From Burkholderiales bacterium UBA1834 (GTDB taxonomy: Bacteria > Pseudomonadota > Gammaproteobacteria > Burkholderiales > Burkholderiaceae_C): DNA of 18,266 nucleotides. The notes beneath the pieces were generated by a model. That model worked only from the letters and a program-made list of their open reading frames with translations, was not told the origin of the DNA and did not search any database. Below are positions 1 to 8,798 of this stretch, piece by piece (positions within the stretch are counted from its first letter, which is position 1; every line of letters starts with the position of its first letter). The stretch lies in assembly GCA_002339015.1 (NCBI GenBank), contig DDJC01000065.1, forward strand, positions 1 through 18,266. Reading direction: 5' to 3'. The translations under genes were made by a program, and so were the position numbers.

Positions 1-1459
1 TCGAGGTGTAGCGGATGCGGGTGGGGAACATTTCCACCAGCATGGCCGCGATCGGGCCGTACACCATGGTCACGTAGATCACCAGCAGCGTCAGGATCGC
101 CACCACCACCGGCTTGTTCAGCTTGGCAGGGTCCGCCTTGGCGGGGTAGCCGGCTTCCTTGATGGCGGTGGTCACGGCCTTCTTGAACTCGGCGTCCTTG
201 GCCTTGGCTTCATCGGCCGGAAGGCCCTTGGAGCTGTAGGACTCGATGACCTTCTCGCCCACCTTGATCTGGGCGATGCCGGCGCCTTCCACGTTCTCGT
301 AGTTCACCGAGTTGCTGGCCAGCACCTGCTTGGCGATGTCGCACGAGCTGGTGAACTTGGCCGTCCCCGTCGGGTTGAACTGGAACGAGCACTCCGACTG
401 GTTGGCGACCAGCGTCACCGGGGCATTGGCCTGGGCATGCGCCAGGTCGGGGTTGGCCGCGGAGGTCAGCGCCTTGAACAGCGGGAAGTAGGTCAGCGCG
501 GCGATCAGGCAGCCCGCCAGGATGATGGGCTTGCGGCCGATCTTGTCCGACAGCGAGCCGAACACCACGAAGAACGGCGTGGCGATCAGCAGCGAGATGG
601 CAACCAGGATGTTGGCGGTGGCACCGTCGACCTTCAGCGTCTGCGTCAGGAAGAACAGCGCGTAGAACTGGCCCGTGTACCAGACCACGGCCTGGCCAGC
701 GACCAGCCCCACGAGGGCCAGGATCACGATCTTCAGGTTTTTCCACTGACCGAACGATTCGGACAGCGGTGCCTTGGAGGTCTTGCCTTCGGCCTTCATC
801 TTCTTGAAGGCGGGGCTTTCGTTCATGCTCATCCGGATCCACACGCTGATGCCCAGCAGGAACACGGAGACGATGAAGGGGATGCGCCAACCCCAGTCGG
901 CGAAGGCTTCTTCGCCCAGGGCGGTGCGGGTGCCCAGGATCACCAGCAGCGACAGGAACAGACCCAGCGTGGCCGTGGTCTGGATCCAGGCGGTGTAGGC
1001 GCCGCGCTTGCCGTTGGGCGCGTGTTCGGCCACATAGGTGGCGGCACCGCCGTACTCACCGCCCAGCGCCAGGCCTTGCAGCAAGCGCAGAACGATCAGC
1101 ACGACGGGGGCCAGTACGCCGATGGAGGCGTAGTTGGGCAGCACGCCCACCAGGAAGGTGGACACGCCCATCAGCAAGATGGTGACAAGGAAGGTGTACT
1201 TGCGGCCGATCATGTCGCCCAGGCGACCGAAGACCAGTGCACCGAAGGGCCGCACGATGAAGCCGGCGGCAAAAGCCAGCAGCGCGAAGATGAACGCGGA
1301 GGTGGGATCCAGCCCTGCGAAGAACTGTTTGGCGATGATCGCCGCGAGCGACCCGTACAGGTAGAAGTCGTACCACTCGAAGACGGTGCCTAGGCTGGAG
1401 GCGAAGATGACCTTCTTCTCCTCCGCCGTCATCGGCGTGTTGGTTGCTGCGTTAGCCAT
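1..1459 (-). CDS. MHS-family MFS transporter (3' end beyond window)
   Basis: Inner-membrane secondary transporter of the major facilitator superfamily, metabolite:H+ symporter type (relatives include ProP, ShiA and KgtP). 486 residues are visible and the frame is open to the left edge. The signature loop GDMIGRKYTF lies at residues 81-90 between TM2 and TM3, and its second-half counterpart SDKIGRKPII is at 304-313. FEWYDFYLYG at 27-36 and RLLQGLALGGEYGG at 125-138 are typical of the MHS group. Residues about 331-449 form a long hydrophilic insertion between two membrane helices, predicted periplasmic, with two cysteines (357 and 373). The start is set by GAGGAG 8 nt before the ATG. It lies downstream of acs on the same strand, so acetate, propionate or another carboxylate is a plausible substrate, but the sequence does not prove it. 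Family assignment is firm, substrate unknown. Confidence 0.88.
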   Translation of the reverse strand, partial: MANAATNTPMTAEEKKVIFASSLGTVFEWYDFYLYGSLAAIIAKQFFAGLDPTSAFIFALLAFAAGFIVRPFGALVFGRLGDMIGRKYTFLVTILLMGVSTFLVGVLPNYASIGVLAPVVLIVLRLLQGLALGGEYGGAATYVAEHAPNGKRGAYTAWIQTTATLGLFLSLLVILGTRTALGEEAFADWGWRIPFIVSVFLLGISVWIRMSMNESPAFKKMKAEGKTSKAPLSESFGQWKNLKIVILALVGLVAGQAVVWYTGQFYALFFLTQTLKVDGATANILVAISLLIATPFFVVFGSLSDKIGRKPIILAGCLIAALTYFPLFKALTSAANPDLAHAQANAPVTLVANQSECSFQFNPTGTAKFTSSCDIAKQVLASNSVNYENVEGAGIAQIKVGEKVIESYSSKGLPADEAKAKDAEFKKAVTTAIKEAGYPAKADPAKLNKPVVVAILTLLVIYVTMVYGPIAAMLVEMFPTRIRYTS

Positions 1460-1467
1460 GTTGGAAG

Positions 1468-1473
1468 CTCCTC
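1468..1473 (-). promoter_or_regulatory. Ribosome binding site of the MFS gene
   Basis: GAGGAG on the minus strand, 8 nt before the ATG at 1459. It supports this start codon. Confidence 0.75.
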
Positions 1474-1506
1474 ATCGTTGCAGGACGAAGGTTTTTGACC
1501 TTCTCA

Positions 1507-1653
1507 ACCCCCAGGTTAGGGGGGTCTGTGAACAGATGTAATAAGGGGGAATGCGGATACCCCTGGCAAAACCGCACAGATTCCCCTTCGGGTATCCGCG
1601 GATTCAGACCATCACCCGAAAAATCGGCCGGGTATCCACCAGAGCAGGCCATC
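1507..1653 (-). promoter_or_regulatory. Structure-rich leader upstream of the MFS gene
   Basis: The 294-nt gap between acs and the MFS gene holds no gene but several inverted repeats. GCGGATACCC (1553-1562) and GGGTATCCGC (1590-1599) form a perfect 10-bp inverted repeat with a 27-nt spacer. GGGGAAT (1546-1552) and ATTCCCC (1580-1586) form an interleaved alternative pairing that excludes full formation of the first. TCTGTGAACAGA (1525-1536) is a 5+5 palindrome, and ACCCCC/GGGGGT (1507-1512, 1520-1525) a further stem. GGGTATCC recurs at 1630-1637, exactly 40 bp after the copy at 1590. These could be operator sites or a transcript leader with alternative folds. No known riboswitch consensus was recognised. 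Confidence 0.45.
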
Positions 1654-1709
1654 CCTGCCCTTCCACCTCGTCGCGTGTCTCAAGGAAATGCCAGGCCCCG
1701 TTTCCTTGT

Positions 1710-1745
1710 CCCCCTCGGGGGGGCGGGCTGGGCATGGCACAGCCC
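1710..1745 (-). terminator. Possible acs terminator hairpin(s)
   Basis: Just after the acs stop, GGGCTG (1725-1730) pairs with CAGCCC (1740-1745) around a 9-nt loop. It is followed by a CCCC/GGGG run (1710-1723). There is no T-tract on the minus strand, so this is a weak intrinsic terminator or only a transcript-end stem. Confidence 0.35.
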
Positions 1746-1753
1746 TGGGGTTC

Positions 1754-3745
<1,992 letters not shown>

Positions 3746-3755
3746 GAGATGGTCA

Positions 3756-3759
3756 CTCC
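3756..3759 (-). promoter_or_regulatory. Ribosome binding site deciding the acs start
   Basis: GGAG on the minus strand, 10 nt before the ATG at 3745. It favours this start over the in-frame ATG at 3814. The spacing is slightly long. Confidence 0.55.
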
Positions 3760-3895
3760 GAAGCTGCTGCAGCGCTTGTGGCGCTCTGGTCAAAAGACCG
3801 GGGTTGCGCGTCATGCATGCAAGCCCCGTTCACCCGGAACTTTCGTGTAACTTTAGAATTTGCTGCTACGTAGTATCCCTGCACCAATCTGACAC

Positions 3896-4498
3896 ATGTC
3901 TACCCCACGCGCCAAACTTGGCCCTCTCCCCTCCATCATCTTCGCCAGCCGCTGGCTGCAGCTGCCCCTGTACATCGGGCTGATCCTGGCGCAGGCCGTC
4001 TATGTGTACCACTTCTGGGTGGAGCTCGTCCACCTGATCGAAGCGGCCTTCGGCAACCAGCAGGCGCTGCAGGCCATCATTGCCGCCACCGGGCAAAAGG
4101 CCTCCGAAGGGCCCAACCACCTTACCGAGACCACCATCATGCTCGTGGTGCTGGGCCTCATCGACGTGGTGATGATTTCCAACCTGTTGATCATGGTGAT
4201 CGTGGGCGGTTATGAAACGTTCGTTTCACGCATGAACCTCGAAGGCCACCCGGATCAGCCCGAGTGGCTCAGCCACGTCAACGCCTCGGTCTTGAAAGTC
4301 AAGCTGGCCACGGCCATCATTGGCATCTCGTCGATTCACCTGCTCAAGACCTTCATCAACGCCGGCAACTACACCGACCGGGTGCTGATCGCGCAGACCT
4401 TGATCCACGTGACCTTCCTGCTGTCGGCCCTGGCCATCGCGGCCACCGACCGGCTGCTGCAGCACCCGCACCCGCCACAACCCGACCCCACCAACTGA
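3896..4498 (+). CDS. YqhA-like UPF0114 inner-membrane protein
   Basis: 200-residue integral membrane protein of the UPF0114/TIGR00645 family, to which E. coli YqhA belongs; function unknown. Four hydrophobic segments lie at about 21-40, 80-103, 134-152 and 163-183. Family hallmarks are FASRWLQLPLYIGL near the N-terminus, the GGYETFVSRM segment at 104-113, the ISSIHLLKTF helix at 144-153, and a final HVTFLLSALAIAATDRLL stretch. It is longer than E. coli YqhA (about 164 residues), mainly through roughly 20-30 extra residues (about 50-77) between the first two helices and a Pro/His-rich tail. No clear Shine-Dalgarno sequence precedes the ATG. Divergent from acs, with a 150-nt shared upstream region. 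Family assignment is firm. Confidence 0.88.
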   Translation: MSTPRAKLGPLPSIIFASRWLQLPLYIGLILAQAVYVYHFWVELVHLIEAAFGNQQALQAIIAATGQKASEGPNHLTETTIMLVVLGLIDVVMISNLLIMVIVGGYETFVSRMNLEGHPDQPEWLSHVNASVLKVKLATAIIGISSIHLLKTFINAGNYTDRVLIAQTLIHVTFLLSALAIAATDRLLQHPHPPQPDPTN

Positions 4499-4518
4499 TC
4501 AGCATCAGCCACAACACC

Positions 4519-5022
4519 ATGGGCCAACCGAAACGCCGCTGGATGCCTGAGAGAGACCAGATCCTGGCCTCGCGCTGGGTGCGACCGGTGCGCCCTTATC
4601 TGAGCGACGATTGCCTATGGGAGTTGAACCGCGGCAGCGTGGCCCGAGGCGTGGCAGTGGGCCTGTTCATCGGGCTGCTGCTGCCGGTGGCGCAGTTCCT
4701 GTTCGCCATCGCCGGGGCGGTGCTGCTGCGCGGCCACGTACCGGTCAGTGCCGCCTGCACGCTGGTGACCAACCCGCTCACGATCACGCCGATCTATTGG
4801 CTGGCCTACCAGATCGGCGGCTACCTGCTGCCCGCCCGGGCCGACGCGATCAACACACTGCAAAGTGCCACCACCTGGTTTGCCCAGGCGCTGCAATGGG
4901 CCGGGACCATGGGTGCCCCGCTGCTCGCCGGCCTGACCGTGATGGCCAGCGTGACCGCCGTGCTGGGCTACATGATGGTCTGGCTGTTGTGGCCCAGGCC
5001 AGCGCCCCTCGCGCGAGATTGA
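4519..5022 (+). CDS. DUF2062 membrane protein
   Basis: 167-residue protein of the DUF2062 family; molecular function not established. After a charged N-terminus (WMPERDQILASRWVRPV), residues about 34-65 and 75-105 are hydrophobic. The second includes the diagnostic TLVTNPLTITPIYWLAYQIG stretch, which matches the family pattern of NPLT followed by an aromatic helix. A final hydrophobic helix lies at about 132-160. The frame is open further upstream, but the ATG at 4519 gives a family-sized protein and starts 20 nt after the YqhA-like stop codon, suggesting co-transcription. No strong Shine-Dalgarno sequence was seen. Confidence 0.82.
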   Translation: MGQPKRRWMPERDQILASRWVRPVRPYLSDDCLWELNRGSVARGVAVGLFIGLLLPVAQFLFAIAGAVLLRGHVPVSAACTLVTNPLTITPIYWLAYQIGGYLLPARADAINTLQSATTWFAQALQWAGTMGAPLLAGLTVMASVTAVLGYMMVWLLWPRPAPLARD

Positions 5023-5138
5023 AACGGCTGTTTGGGCGCTGTCAAGCCGCGCAGCGTGCATAGTTGGCGCCAGTGCCTGAAAACCGCGCGCCACCCCTGA
5101 CGCGCCGGTCAGCCCCTTCACGGACAATGGCGCCACAA

Positions 5139-5161
5139 GGCTCCATTACGTTTTCGGAGCC
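5139..5161 (+). repeat. Small hairpin in the diguanylate cyclase leader
   Basis: GGCTCC (5139-5144) and GGAGCC (5156-5161) form a perfect 6-bp stem with an 11-nt loop, ending 21 nt before the ATG at 5183. A GACAAT hexamer at 5123-5128 could be a -10 element but has no convincing -35. No c-di-GMP riboswitch consensus was recognised. Confidence 0.3.
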
Positions 5162-5182
5162 ATCGACACGCCAGCTGTAACG

Positions 5183-6904
5183 ATGGACCAGGCCGCCACG
5201 CCATCCGCCTCTCGCATCAACCGACGCCGCCATGTCGTGCGCGGCCTGCTGACGCACGCACTGGCATGTCATGGCATGGCCTGGCTGCTGCTGGCAGTGG
5301 CGGCCAGCCAGCACCTGCTGCCCTGGGAGGGCTTGCTGGGTGTGATCGCGGCCACCGTGACGCTGGGGGCGATGCTGCCCATCATGGCTCGACGCGGTGT
5401 TCCCTTGCATCGCTTCGATCCGGTGCTCTTCGGCCCCCTCACCTTGATCAGCATCGCCTTGCCAGTGGGTGTGGCCGCGTTGGCGCGCGATCAGGATCGC
5501 CTGTGGCTGGCCACGTGCGTGTTGCCTGCAGCCTTGATGGCCTGCACGCACTTCAGAGGCAACGCCCTGCGCCTTGGCAGCCTGATGGCCGCCGCCGGTG
5601 TGGGTGGCCTGCTGCTGGCCTGGGGCCTGAACCAGCCGATGGGCACCCCTTTGTTGACCGCACTGTGTGCACTGATGCTGGCCTGCCTGCTGCCCGGCTG
5701 GGCCACAGGGCGCCTGCGCCTGCTGCGCTGGCGGTCGGCCGTGCAATGGCTGCTGTCGGGGGATCCGGTGCAGCGGGTCTTCATCCTGCGCTTCCTGATC
5801 GCCTGCGTGTGCGCCATGTCGGGCATCGTGGCGCTGGAGTACGGCGCCAGCCTGGGCCTGATCGATCCCGTGGCCGCTCGGTGGATGACCTGGCTGGCCG
5901 CCGGGACCGTGATCGGCTTTTACCTGATGACGCGCTCCGGCCTGAACATGAACATGCGTGACCGCACCATGACCGAGCCCAAGCTGCTGGTGTGCGTGGT
6001 GTTTCTGGCCTTCGGCTACTACCTGGGCGGGATCGGCCGGGGGCTGGCGCTCACGCTGCTGGTCACGCTGGAGATGTTCGGCATGTTCGTGATCACGCCC
6101 TTGCAGGTGGCACGCATCAGCGCTTTTGGGGCCGTGGCGTTCTCCGTGTCGATGCTGGCCGTGGCCCGCACCGAGACTGACCCGGGGCAGCTCAAGCTGC
6201 AGGTGGTGACCTTCGGCGTGATGATCGTGGTGCTGGCCGTAATGTCCTGGCTGGCGCACCAGCTGGGCCAACTGCGCAACTCTCTCGTGCGACGCAAGAA
6301 CGACCTGGCCGAAGCGCTGGAACGCATCCAGATGCTGGCCACGCGCGACGAACTGACCGGCCTGGTCAACCGCCGCCGCATGACCGAACTGCTTCATCAG
6401 CAGATCAGGCTGGGCGCGCGCTCCGGATCGCCTGCCTGCATCGCCCTGATCGATCTGGACCACTTCAAGGCCATCAACGACACGCACGGACATGGCGTGG
6501 GCGACGAGGTGCTGCGCAGCGTCGCTCAGGCGCTCAAGGCCGGCCTGCGCGACACCGATGTCGTGGCCCGCTGGGGTGGCGAGGAGTTCCTGGTGCTGCT
6601 CAACGACAGCGACATGGAAGCTGCCAGCCTGGGGATCGAACGGGCTCGGCTGGAGATGGGCCGCACCACCATGTCGGCCAGCGTGCCCCGCCTGCGCGTG
6701 ACCTTCTCGTGCGGGCTGGCCGCCTGCGACGATGGCCTGCCGCTGGAAAAGCTGGTGGATCTGGCCGATCAGCGCCTGTACGCCGCCAAGGCCCAGGGCC
6801 GCAACCGCACCTGCACGGCCCTGGCGCCCATGGTGAACATGGCCGGGCTGAGCCCGCAGAATCCCGCCGTGGCGCGCGATGCCGCCACCCTGCTGCCTGA
6901 CTGA
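5183..6904 (+). CDS. Membrane diguanylate cyclase with duplicated input domain
   Basis: 573-residue integral membrane GGDEF protein predicted to make cyclic di-GMP from two GTP. The catalytic domain (about 385-548) starts at ATRDELTGLVNRR (386-398). It has DLDHFKAINDTHGHGVGDE (424-442) and an intact GGEEF active site at 465-469. RDTD at 456-459, five residues before GGEEF, matches the RxxD inhibitory site, so product inhibition is likely. The linker at 366-385 is charged and coil-like. The membrane part is unusual: residues about 195-365 match the RSGLN-type six-helix domain common in Burkholderiales cyclases (usually about 380-400 residues in total), while residues 16-185 look like a second, diverged copy. 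Neither copy shows an obvious soluble ligand domain. The start is the first in-frame ATG with a reasonable N-terminus; the Shine-Dalgarno is weak. Signal unknown. Confidence 0.93.
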   Translation: MDQAATPSASRINRRRHVVRGLLTHALACHGMAWLLLAVAASQHLLPWEGLLGVIAATVTLGAMLPIMARRGVPLHRFDPVLFGPLTLISIALPVGVAALARDQDRLWLATCVLPAALMACTHFRGNALRLGSLMAAAGVGGLLLAWGLNQPMGTPLLTALCALMLACLLPGWATGRLRLLRWRSAVQWLLSGDPVQRVFILRFLIACVCAMSGIVALEYGASLGLIDPVAARWMTWLAAGTVIGFYLMTRSGLNMNMRDRTMTEPKLLVCVVFLAFGYYLGGIGRGLALTLLVTLEMFGMFVITPLQVARISAFGAVAFSVSMLAVARTETDPGQLKLQVVTFGVMIVVLAVMSWLAHQLGQLRNSLVRRKNDLAEALERIQMLATRDELTGLVNRRRMTELLHQQIRLGARSGSPACIALIDLDHFKAINDTHGHGVGDEVLRSVAQALKAGLRDTDVVARWGGEEFLVLLNDSDMEAASLGIERARLEMGRTTMSASVPRLRVTFSCGLAACDDGLPLEKLVDLADQRLYAAKAQGRNRTCTALAPMVNMAGLSPQNPAVARDAATLLPD

Positions 6905-6908
6905 TTGT

Positions 6909-6932
6909 CCGGGGTGCACCAGTCAGCCCCGG
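6909..6932 (+). terminator. Weak terminator-like hairpin after the cyclase gene
   Basis: CCGGGG (6909-6914) pairs with CCCCGG (6927-6932) around a 12-nt loop, 4 nt after the cyclase stop codon. No T-tract follows. Confidence 0.28.
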
Positions 6933-6991
6933 CCCGGCTGAACCAGAGACAAGGACCGCTACCCAGGCTCCCATGGCCAGACCACGCGCGG

Positions 6992-6997
6992 TAAAAT
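6992..6997 (+). promoter_or_regulatory. Candidate -10 element for the fumarase gene
   Basis: TAAAAT matches the sigma70 -10 consensus at 5 of 6 positions and stands out in GC-rich surroundings. It is 66 nt before the fumarase ATG. No good -35 hexamer is visible at the expected distance, so this is only a candidate. Confidence 0.38.
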
Positions 6998-7063
6998 GCC
7001 CGCCGTCACCCGACCGCCCTTCCCCAGGGCGCCCCCAGCCCAAGCCAAAAGCCCAAGCCCACC

Positions 7064-8590
7064 ATGACGACCATCCGCCACGACGACCTCGTCGAATCCG
7101 TCGCTGCCGCCCTGCAGTACATCAGCTACTACCACCCGGCCGACTACATCGCCCACCTGGCACGCGCCTACGAGCGCGAGGAATCGCCGGCCGCCAAGGA
7201 CGCGATCGCGCAGATCCTGACCAACTCGCGCATGTGCGCGGAAGGCCGTCGCCCCATCTGCCAGGACACCGGCATCGTCAACGTCTTCCTGAAGATCGGG
7301 ATGGGCGTGAAGTGGGAAGGCTTCGGTGCCCGCAGCATCCAGGATGCGGTGGACGAAGGCGTTCGCCGGGGCTACAACAACCCGGACAACAAGCTGCGCG
7401 CTTCGGTGCTGTCCGACCCCATCTTCGAGCGCAAGAACACCAAGGACAACACGCCCGCCGTGGTCTTCATGGAGCTGGTGCCCGGCGACACGGTCGATGT
7501 GACGGTCGCGGCCAAGGGCGGCGGCTCCGAGAACAAGTCCAAGGTCTACATGCTCAACCCGAGTGACAACATCGTCGACTGGGTGCTCAAGACCGTGCCC
7601 ACCATGGGCGCCGGCTGGTGCCCGCCCGGCATGCTGGGCATCGGCGTGGGCGGCACTGCCGAGAAGGCGGCCCTGCTGGCCAAGGAATCGTTGATGGACG
7701 ACATCGACATGTACGAGCTGCTCGAGCGCGGTCCCAGCAACAAGCTCGAAGAGCTGCGCATCGAGCTGTACGAGAAGGTCAACGCCCTGGGCATCGGCGC
7801 GCAGGGCCTGGGCGGCCTGACCACCGTGCTGGACGTGAAGATCAAGACCTACCCGACGCACGCGGCCTCCAAGCCCATCGCCATGATTCCGAACTGCGCG
7901 GCCACCCGCCACGCCCACTTCGTGATGGACGGCTCGGGCCCCGTTTACCTGGATCCGCCCAGCCTGGACCTGTGGCCCAACGTGCACTGGGCGCCGGATT
8001 ACAACAAGTCCAAGCGCGTGGATCTGAACACCCTCACGCCCGCCGAAGTGGCCAGCTGGAAGCCGGGCGATACCCTGCTGCTCAACGGCAAGATGCTGAC
8101 CGGCCGCGACGCCGCGCACAAGCGCATCCAGGACATGCTGGCCAAGGGCGAGCCCCTGCCGGTCGACTTCACCAACCGCGTCATCTACTACGTGGGCCCG
8201 GTCGATCCGGTGCGCGACGAGGTGGTCGGCCCCGCCGGTCCCACCACCGCCACCCGCATGGACAAGTTCACCGACATGATGCTTGAGAAGACCGGCCTGA
8301 TCGCCATGGTCGGCAAGGCCGAGCGCGGCCCCGTCGCCATCGAGTCGATCAAGAAGCACAAGTCGGCCTACCTGATGGCCGTCGGCGGCAGTGCCTACCT
8401 GGTGTCCAAGGCCATCAAGGCCGCCAAGGTGGTGGGCTTCGCCGACCTGGGCATGGAAGCCATCTACGAGTTCGATGTGGTCGACATGCCCGTGACAGTG
8501 GCGGTGGACGCTGGCGGCACGAGCGCCCACATCGAAGGCCCGAAGATCTGGCAGGCCAAGATCGGCAAGATCCCCGTCGCGGTCAGCTGA
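7064..8590 (+). CDS. fum: Fumarate hydratase, class I (iron-sulfur)
   Basis: Cytoplasmic TCA-cycle enzyme that interconverts fumarate and (S)-malate. 508 residues, the full length of the single-chain class I (FumA/FumB-type, oxygen-sensitive) enzymes and unrelated to class II FumC. The three cysteines expected to hold the catalytic 4Fe-4S cluster are visible: C66 in ICQDTG, C186 in GWCPPG and C278 in PNCAATRH. The alpha part (about 1-330) and the beta part (about 340-508) are fused in one chain; VGPAGPTTATRMD and AGGTSAHIEGP in the beta part are typical. The ATG at 7064 lacks a Shine-Dalgarno sequence but gives the standard family N-terminus. A candidate -10 lies 66 nt upstream. Transcribed alone as far as can be seen. 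Confidence 0.96.
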   Translation: MTTIRHDDLVESVAAALQYISYYHPADYIAHLARAYEREESPAAKDAIAQILTNSRMCAEGRRPICQDTGIVNVFLKIGMGVKWEGFGARSIQDAVDEGVRRGYNNPDNKLRASVLSDPIFERKNTKDNTPAVVFMELVPGDTVDVTVAAKGGGSENKSKVYMLNPSDNIVDWVLKTVPTMGAGWCPPGMLGIGVGGTAEKAALLAKESLMDDIDMYELLERGPSNKLEELRIELYEKVNALGIGAQGLGGLTTVLDVKIKTYPTHAASKPIAMIPNCAATRHAHFVMDGSGPVYLDPPSLDLWPNVHWAPDYNKSKRVDLNTLTPAEVASWKPGDTLLLNGKMLTGRDAAHKRIQDMLAKGEPLPVDFTNRVIYYVGPVDPVRDEVVGPAGPTTATRMDKFTDMMLEKTGLIAMVGKAERGPVAIESIKKHKSAYLMAVGGSAYLVSKAIKAAKVVGFADLGMEAIYEFDVVDMPVTVAVDAGGTSAHIEGPKIWQAKIGKIPVAVS

Positions 8591-8601
8591 TCCGCTGATC
8601 T

Positions 8602-8617
8602 CCCCCTTCTCAGGGGG
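8602..8617 (+). terminator. Short hairpin after the fumarase gene
   Basis: CCCCC and GGGGG flank a TTCTCA loop, 11 nt after the fumarase stop codon. No T-tract follows. Similar short C-run/G-run stems occur after acs and after the LAL regulator gene. Confidence 0.35.
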
Positions 8618-8649
8618 CGCCATGGGGGCAGGCGCACCGCCAGATCCCC

Positions 8650-8680
8650 GATAATGCCCCCGGCAGCACCACTGCCGGGG
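8650..8680 (+). promoter_or_regulatory. -10-like GATAAT abutting a 9-bp hairpin, upstream of the LAL gene
   Basis: GATAAT (8650-8655) matches the -10 consensus at 5 of 6 positions. Two nt later CCCCGGCAG (8658-8666) and CTGCCGGGG (8672-8680) form a perfect 9-bp inverted repeat with a 5-nt spacer. The hairpin could end fumarase transcripts, although no T-tract follows. If the -10 is real, the transcription start falls inside the repeat, which would then act as an operator. Confidence 0.4.
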
Positions 8681-8798
8681 CACGCGCCACCGCCACGCGG
8701 CCCCTCTCGGGAAGAGCAGGGATGTCGCGAGAAGCCCGTACGCATCAGTCATCAGCCGCCCGGCGGGCCGGCACCATCCACCAGCCCACTGCACGGCC

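Noticed and set aside
437..1393. 318-codon open frame on the plus strand antisense to the MFS gene
   Set aside because: Low-complexity Gln/Gly/His sequence, opposite a transporter frame with clear MFS motifs.
3800..3875. Palindromes CATGCATG and CTACGTAG in the acs/yqhA-like divergent region
   Set aside because: 8-bp palindromes are common by chance, and no promoter pair or known operator consensus could be placed around them.
5042..6919. 625-codon open frame on the minus strand, antisense to the diguanylate cyclase
   Set aside because: Gln/His/Gly-rich composition typical of an antisense shadow; the plus-strand gene has an intact GGEEF domain.
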